Shown piece after piece: positions 20,788 to 24,078 of a stretch of DNA of 24,078 bases. The translations under genes and the position numbers were made by a program. The notes under the pieces were generated by a model. It was not told the origin of the DNA, ran no database searches, and saw only the letters and a program-made list of their open reading frames with translations. The stretch is from the IMG/VR virus record IMGVR_UViG_3300032092_000250, positions 1 through 24,078 of that record; one strand, 5' to 3'. This DNA is from a virus. Position 1 is the first letter of the stretch; every line of letters starts with the position of its first letter.

Positions 20788-21122
20788 TTAAGTCAGCCGC
20801 AATCGTTAAGACCAAAACTCTTGCCCCGTGGAAAGAGTTGCGGTTGCAAAAGCGTAAACTGAAAAAGTCACAGGCAGTAGAGCGCAAAGCAACAAAGCAG
20901 ATTCGACCATCGCCCATCAACTCACAGATTATTGAAGTGCCTGATGAGCCAGTTGAAATGCTTGAAGTTGTTGAGACTGTTGAGGACAGCCCACCGACCC
21001 GTGAGGAAATGTTGCAACAAGCTGAGATGCTTGGTATAAAGGTTGACAAACGCTGGTCAGATGCGACACTGCTTAAACACATTGAGGAGTTCGAATGGGC
21101 TACACAAAACAACAATTCATAA
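20784..21122 (+). CDS. Protein with C-terminal SAP/HeH-like motif
   Basis: A 112-residue protein with a basic N-terminal half (APWKELRLQKRKLKKSQAVE), an acidic linker (VEMLEVVETVEDS) and a final helical motif (REEMLQQAEMLGIKVDKRWS, then DATLLKHIEEF). The last part resembles the SAP / helix-extension-helix units common in phage head and replication proteins. These bind DNA or other proteins. It overlaps the gp4-like gene by 28 bases, whose GAGGAG ribosome site lies inside it. In the head-gene order this could be a head-completion accessory protein. Confidence 0.6.
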   Translation: MIKSAAIVKTKTLAPWKELRLQKRKLKKSQAVERKATKQIRPSPINSQIIEVPDEPVEMLEVVETVEDSPPTREEMLQQAEMLGIKVDKRWSDATLLKHIEEFEWATQNNNS

Positions 21123-21577
21123 GCGCAGCCTTTGAAGAAATTGGTCTTGCGTCTTACGTCTTTGATTTACAGCCCGAACAGCTTGAATCTGCCTTGCGTA
21201 GATTAGATGCAATGATGGCAGATTGGAATGCAAAGGGCATCCGATTGGGTTACCCTTTGCCATCCAGCCCACAAGATAGCAGTTTGAGCGAAGAAACCCT
21301 AGTGCCTGACTCGGCTTATGAAGCAATCATTTGCAGTCTAGCCATTAGGCTTGCGCCTAGTTTTGGCAAAACCGTGATGGTTGAAACCAAGACCACTGCC
21401 AAGCAAGGGTACGACATTTTGCTTCAACGTGCGACATTCCCTCTGGAGAAGCAACTGCCTGCCACTACTCCTGCTGGTGCTGGCAATAAGCCGTGGAGAG
21501 TCTACGATAATCCGTTTGTACGACCACCCTACTTTCCTGTCGATGCTGGCCCTGATGGGCCTATTGAATATAACTAA
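21095..21577 (+). CDS. Tail accessory factor, P22 gp4-like
   Basis: A 160-residue protein, against 166 for P22 gp4. The N-terminal helical part (KQQFISAAFEEIGLASYVFD, then PEQLESALRRLDAMMADWNA, then KGIRLGYPLP) is the signature of gp4-type head-completion proteins. VPDSAYEAIICSLAIRLAPS continues it. The C-terminal tail is proline-rich (PFVRPPYFPVDAGPDG). Twelve copies should bind below the portal and start tail assembly. In P22 gp4 is also reported as a muramidase, but no lysozyme motif is visible here. ATG 21095 has GAGGAG upstream. Confidence 0.85.
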   Translation: MGYTKQQFISAAFEEIGLASYVFDLQPEQLESALRRLDAMMADWNAKGIRLGYPLPSSPQDSSLSEETLVPDSAYEAIICSLAIRLAPSFGKTVMVETKTTAKQGYDILLQRATFPLEKQLPATTPAGAGNKPWRVYDNPFVRPPYFPVDAGPDGPIEYN

Positions 21578-21585
21578 GGACAATC

Positions 21586-22626
21586 ATGCCAACGATCAAT
21601 CAGTTGCCTGTACTGAATACCATTTCCAGTGGTGACCAGTTACCCGTTTATTCACCCAATAATGGAGATGCACGCAGAACCTCGATTGGTTCGTTGCTGA
21701 CGTTTTTCCAGCAAAGTTTTGCATCGCCTACATTGGCGGTGAATCTCTACGTACCTGGCTCTGGGTTCAATATCACTGTCCCAACTCCTGTCAGCAATGA
21801 CCAATGGATGCTGATACAACCCGCTGGAACACTGGCTACAGGCACAATTACATTGCCTTTGAACACTGGTGTGCCTGATGGCACTACAGTGCTAATTACT
21901 ACTACGCAAGAGATTACCTCACTGACGATTGCGCTGAATGGTGCAACTGCTCTTTATGGTGGCGTGACATTTTTAGGCGCAGGAACTGCAACTGCAATCC
22001 GTTTCTATCAGCCGACAAACTCTTGGTATCAAATCAATGCTGATACAGTTTATGCGGCTGGTATTCAAACATTCTTGGCAACACCAACCAGTGCAAACCT
22101 ACGTTCAGCGATGACTGATGAAACAGGTACAGGCTTACTCGTATTTGCAACCAGCCCAACACTTACAACTCCAGTAATTACCAATCCAACTGTAAGCACT
22201 GGAACGTTTACCAGCCCAGCATTGGTAACACCAGCAATCGGTGCGGCTACAGGCACAAGTTTGACAGCGACAGGCCTGATTGCATCAACTGGCACTTCAG
22301 GAGTGGGTTATTCCACTGGTGCTGGTGGCACTGTTACCCAAGTCACAAGTCGCACCACAGGCGTAACGCTGAATAAAACAACGGGTGCAATTACATTAGT
22401 TAGTGCGGCTGGTTCGGCAACAGCGGCAACTTTTACTGTTACCAACAGCACCGTGGCGGCAACCGATGTGATTATCTTGAACCAAAAATCAGGCACTGAT
22501 CTTTATGACTTGATGGTCACTGCGGTTGCGGCTGGTAGTTTTAACATCACATTCCGCACCACTGGCGGCACGACAACTGAGACACCAGTATTTAACTTTG
22601 CGGTCATTAAAGGCGTGGCGGCATAA
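21586..22626 (+). CDS. Fibre-like virion protein
   Basis: A 346-residue protein, strongly Thr, Gly, Ala and Val rich. The N-terminus (INQLPVLNTISSGDQLPVYS) is a common virion-attachment beginning. The middle (about 155-225) has fibre repeats of the kind FATSPTLTTPVITNPTVSTG. The C-terminal domain (about 240-346: GVGYSTGAGGTVTQVTSRTT, then GVTLNKTTGAITL, then ETPVFNFAVIKG) is known from phage fibre and head-decoration proteins. It may be a head fibre or a tail fibre; being among head-completion genes favours a head-neck location. Its stop overlaps the next ATG (TAATG). Confidence 0.7.
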   Translation: MPTINQLPVLNTISSGDQLPVYSPNNGDARRTSIGSLLTFFQQSFASPTLAVNLYVPGSGFNITVPTPVSNDQWMLIQPAGTLATGTITLPLNTGVPDGTTVLITTTQEITSLTIALNGATALYGGVTFLGAGTATAIRFYQPTNSWYQINADTVYAAGIQTFLATPTSANLRSAMTDETGTGLLVFATSPTLTTPVITNPTVSTGTFTSPALVTPAIGAATGTSLTATGLIASTGTSGVGYSTGAGGTVTQVTSRTTGVTLNKTTGAITLVSAAGSATAATFTVTNSTVAATDVIILNQKSGTDLYDLMVTAVAAGSFNITFRTTGGTTTETPVFNFAVIKGVAA

Positions 22627-22808
22627 TGGCAACCAAACCTAAGTCCTCAGTCAATGCGGCTGGCAACTATACGAAGCCAACTATGCGGAAAGCCTTATTT
22701 GAAAAAATCAAGGCAGGGACAAAGGGCGGTGACCCCAATGAATGGTCAGCCCGAAAAGCCCAACTTTTAGCAGTGGAGTATAAGAAAAAAGGCGGTGGCT
22801 ACAAATGA
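22626..22808 (+). CDS. Small basic protein, KSSVNAAGNYTKPTMRK type
   Basis: A 60-residue basic protein. Its motifs KSSVNAAGNYTKPTMRK, then KIKAGTKGG, then WSARKAQLLAVEYKKKGGGY recur in aquatic phages, usually in this same three-gene cassette. I know no experimental function. One-base overlap before and a four-base overlap after show tight coupling. Composition (many Lys, Gly) would fit a packaged DNA- or RNA-binding peptide; this is inference. Confidence 0.7.
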   Translation: MATKPKSSVNAAGNYTKPTMRKALFEKIKAGTKGGDPNEWSARKAQLLAVEYKKKGGGYK

Positions 22809-23038
22809 AAGCCCCGCAAAAAAGCCTGAAAGATTGGGGTTCTCAGGATTGGCGCACCAAGTCGGGCAAACCATCGTCTGAAACGGGCGAAAGGTATCTG
22901 CCTGCAAAAGCAATCAAGGCATTAACTTCAGCAGAATATGCGGCAACAACAAAAGCCAAACGTGAGGCCACTGCTAAAGGTAAACAGTTTGCAAAACAAC
23001 CTAAAAAGGTTGCTGAAAAGATTAAGAGTTTCAGATGA
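22805..23038 (+). CDS. DUF5872-like small basic protein
   Basis: A 77-residue basic protein with the pattern SLKDWGSQDWRTKSGKPSS, then TGERYLPAKAIKALTSAEYA, then KGKQFAKQPKKVAEK. I match this to DUF5872, a short domain seen in phages and giant viruses. Function unknown. It overlaps its neighbours by four bases on both sides, so the three small genes form a unit inside the late operon, between the fibre-like gene and gp10. Confidence 0.7.
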   Translation: MKAPQKSLKDWGSQDWRTKSGKPSSETGERYLPAKAIKALTSAEYAATTKAKREATAKGKQFAKQPKKVAEKIKSFR

Positions 23039-23328
23039 AAACACCAGCTTACGCACGCAAAGAAGGTCAGAACCCTAAAGGCGGCTTAAACGCCAAGGGA
23101 AGGGCTGCGGCAAAGGCTGAAGGCATGAATCTAAAGCCACCCGTAAAGTCTGGTGACAATCCACGCAGGGCATCGTTCTTGGCTCGTATGAGTGGTAACG
23201 CTGGCCCTGAATACAAAGATGGTGAACCCACTCGATTGCTGTTAAGTTTAAGAGCATGGGGCGCATCATCTAAGGCAGATGCTAAAGCCAAAGCAAAACG
23301 TATCTCTGAACGCAACAAGGTCAAGTGA
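23035..23328 (+). CDS. DUF6321-like small basic protein
   Basis: A 97-residue basic protein. The motifs EGQNPKGGLNAKGRAAAK, then PPVKSGDNPRRASFLARMSG, then GEPTRLLLSLRAWGASSKAD fit the DUF6321 kind of small protein found in phages and nucleocytoplasmic viruses. The conserved SLRAWG and NPRRASFLARM phrases suggest a defined binding role rather than a plain basic tail. Function unknown. Its stop overlaps the gp10-like start by one base (TGATG, 23326-23330). Confidence 0.7.
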   Translation: MKTPAYARKEGQNPKGGLNAKGRAAAKAEGMNLKPPVKSGDNPRRASFLARMSGNAGPEYKDGEPTRLLLSLRAWGASSKADAKAKAKRISERNKVK

Positions 23329-24078
23329 TGCAAATACCCATTCTGAACGGTATTTACACCGACAACACACCTGAACTGCGTACATCGTACCCAGTGAATC
23401 TCGTGCCTGTGCCAAAACAATCTGGCATTAGCAATGGGTTTTTACGTCAAGGTGATGGCATTGTTGCCAACGGCACAGGGCCTGGCACTGATCGAGGCGG
23501 CATCAATTGGCAGGGCAATTTGTATCGGGTGATGGGTACAAAGTTGGTTGAAATAGATAACGCAGGCGCAGTGACTATATTGGGCGATGTGGGTGGGTCT
23601 GCAGATGAACTGGTAACTTTTGATTACAGTTTTGATGTGCTTGCGATTGCTTCTGGTGGTAGTCTTTATTATTGGATTCCAGTAAATACAGCATCAACAT
23701 TGGTATGGAATCCAACTGCACCAATTCTGAGAAAAGTTACCGATGTTGACCTTGGCGTTGTTCTTGACTTCTGCTGGGTAGATGGTTATTTCATGACCAC
23801 AGACGGGGAGTTTTTAATTGTTACAGACTTAACCGACCCGATGGCTGTTAACCCATTTAAGTACGGAAGTTCAGAGGTTGACCCTGACCCTGTGGTTGCT
23901 TTACTAAAACTTAGAAACGAGGTCTATGCGCTAAACAGAAATACGATTGAGGTATTCGATAACGTGGGCGGTGAGCTTTTCCCGTTCGCTAGAATTGATG
24001 GCGCACAGATTCAAAAAGGCGTGGTTGGCACACACGCTTGTTGCGTTTTTATTGAGCGCATTGCTTTTTTAGGTGGTG
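23328..24078 (+). CDS. Packaged-DNA stabilisation protein, P22 gp10-like (3'-partial)
   Basis: The frame from ATG 23328 is open through the right edge (250 codons seen; P22 gp10 has 472). The N-terminus (MQIPILNGIYTDNTPELRTS, then YPVNLVPVPKQSGISNGFLR, then GDGIVANGTGPGTDRGGI) and the repeated strand pairs (YRVMGTKLVEIDNAG, YFMTTDGEFLIVTD, EVYALNRNTIEVFDN) match the P22 gp10 stabilisation family, a beta-propeller-like tail-machine component below gp4. It plugs the portal channel together with gp4 and the needle. A needle gene and ejection proteins would be expected beyond the edge. Confidence 0.85.
   Translation, partial: MQIPILNGIYTDNTPELRTSYPVNLVPVPKQSGISNGFLRQGDGIVANGTGPGTDRGGINWQGNLYRVMGTKLVEIDNAGAVTILGDVGGSADELVTFDYSFDVLAIASGGSLYYWIPVNTASTLVWNPTAPILRKVTDVDLGVVLDFCWVDGYFMTTDGEFLIVTDLTDPMAVNPFKYGSSEVDPDPVVALLKLRNEVYALNRNTIEVFDNVGGELFPFARIDGAQIQKGVVGTHACCVFIERIAFLGG

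Noticed and set aside
20669-21115. 148-residue minus-strand open frame opposite the small basic and SAP-like genes
   Set aside because: Ser/Cys-rich translation without domains; the plus-strand frames here have ribosome sites and ATGA coupling.

Overview
This window is a stretch of a tailed double-stranded DNA phage (or prophage) genome with a P22-type head. The evidence is a run of a terminase pair, a P22-like portal, a scaffold, a P22-like coat protein with an I-domain motif, a gp4-like tail accessory protein and the start of a gp10-like packaged-DNA stabilisation protein. Genes are packed with ATGA, TAATG and TGATG overlaps. Several small proteins (the DUF1376 replication protein, the 50-aa CVRWAWTGDVYNRK-type protein, the 47-aa YAGYAFSNVGLYLLAK-type protein) are of kinds I associate with phages of aquatic beta- and gammaproteobacteria. 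A freshwater Burkholderiales host is therefore my best guess, but it is inference. No bacterial chromosomal gene, tRNA, CRISPR array, insertion sequence or integrase was seen, so lifestyle cannot be decided from this window.

Layout. 1-3335 (+): end of a DUF7483-type tail fibre, a tail-assembly-chaperone-like protein, a pectate-lyase-fold tailspike and two small proteins. 3335-5413 (+): lysis region, with five consecutive small genes encoding proteins with hydrophobic segments, then a GTA-type holin and a GH24 lysozyme. 5449-6942 (+): an HExxH metallopeptidase-like protein, an HTH-metallophosphoesterase and a small membrane protein. 6951-9524 (-): leftward early operon with a winged-helix protein, an SSB-like protein, a YqaJ/lambda-type exonuclease, an ERF annealing protein and small unknowns. 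9525-9670: divergent control region with a good leftward promoter and a 20-bp dyad. 9671-12221 (+): Cro-like regulator, DUF1376 replication protein, zinc-binding proteins, a PD-(D/E)XK nuclease and an HNH/DUF968-like protein, ending at a textbook UUCG terminator. 12282-13974 (+): ParB-domain protein plus a TAGT/GREB1-like glycosyltransferase. 14008-24078 (+): packaging, head and tail genes, including a cassette of three small basic proteins before gp10.

How it works together. The 9.6-kb switch probably sets leftward recombination transcription against rightward replication transcription. Exonuclease, annealing protein and SSB-like protein would form a recombination module. The late genes package DNA into a P22-type procapsid and lyse the host. 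The part I find most interesting is the ParB-TAGT pair. It looks like a DNA-modification or DNA-glycosylation unit inserted directly before the terminase genes. The ParB protein carries an unassigned second domain where related phage proteins often carry a DNA methyltransferase.
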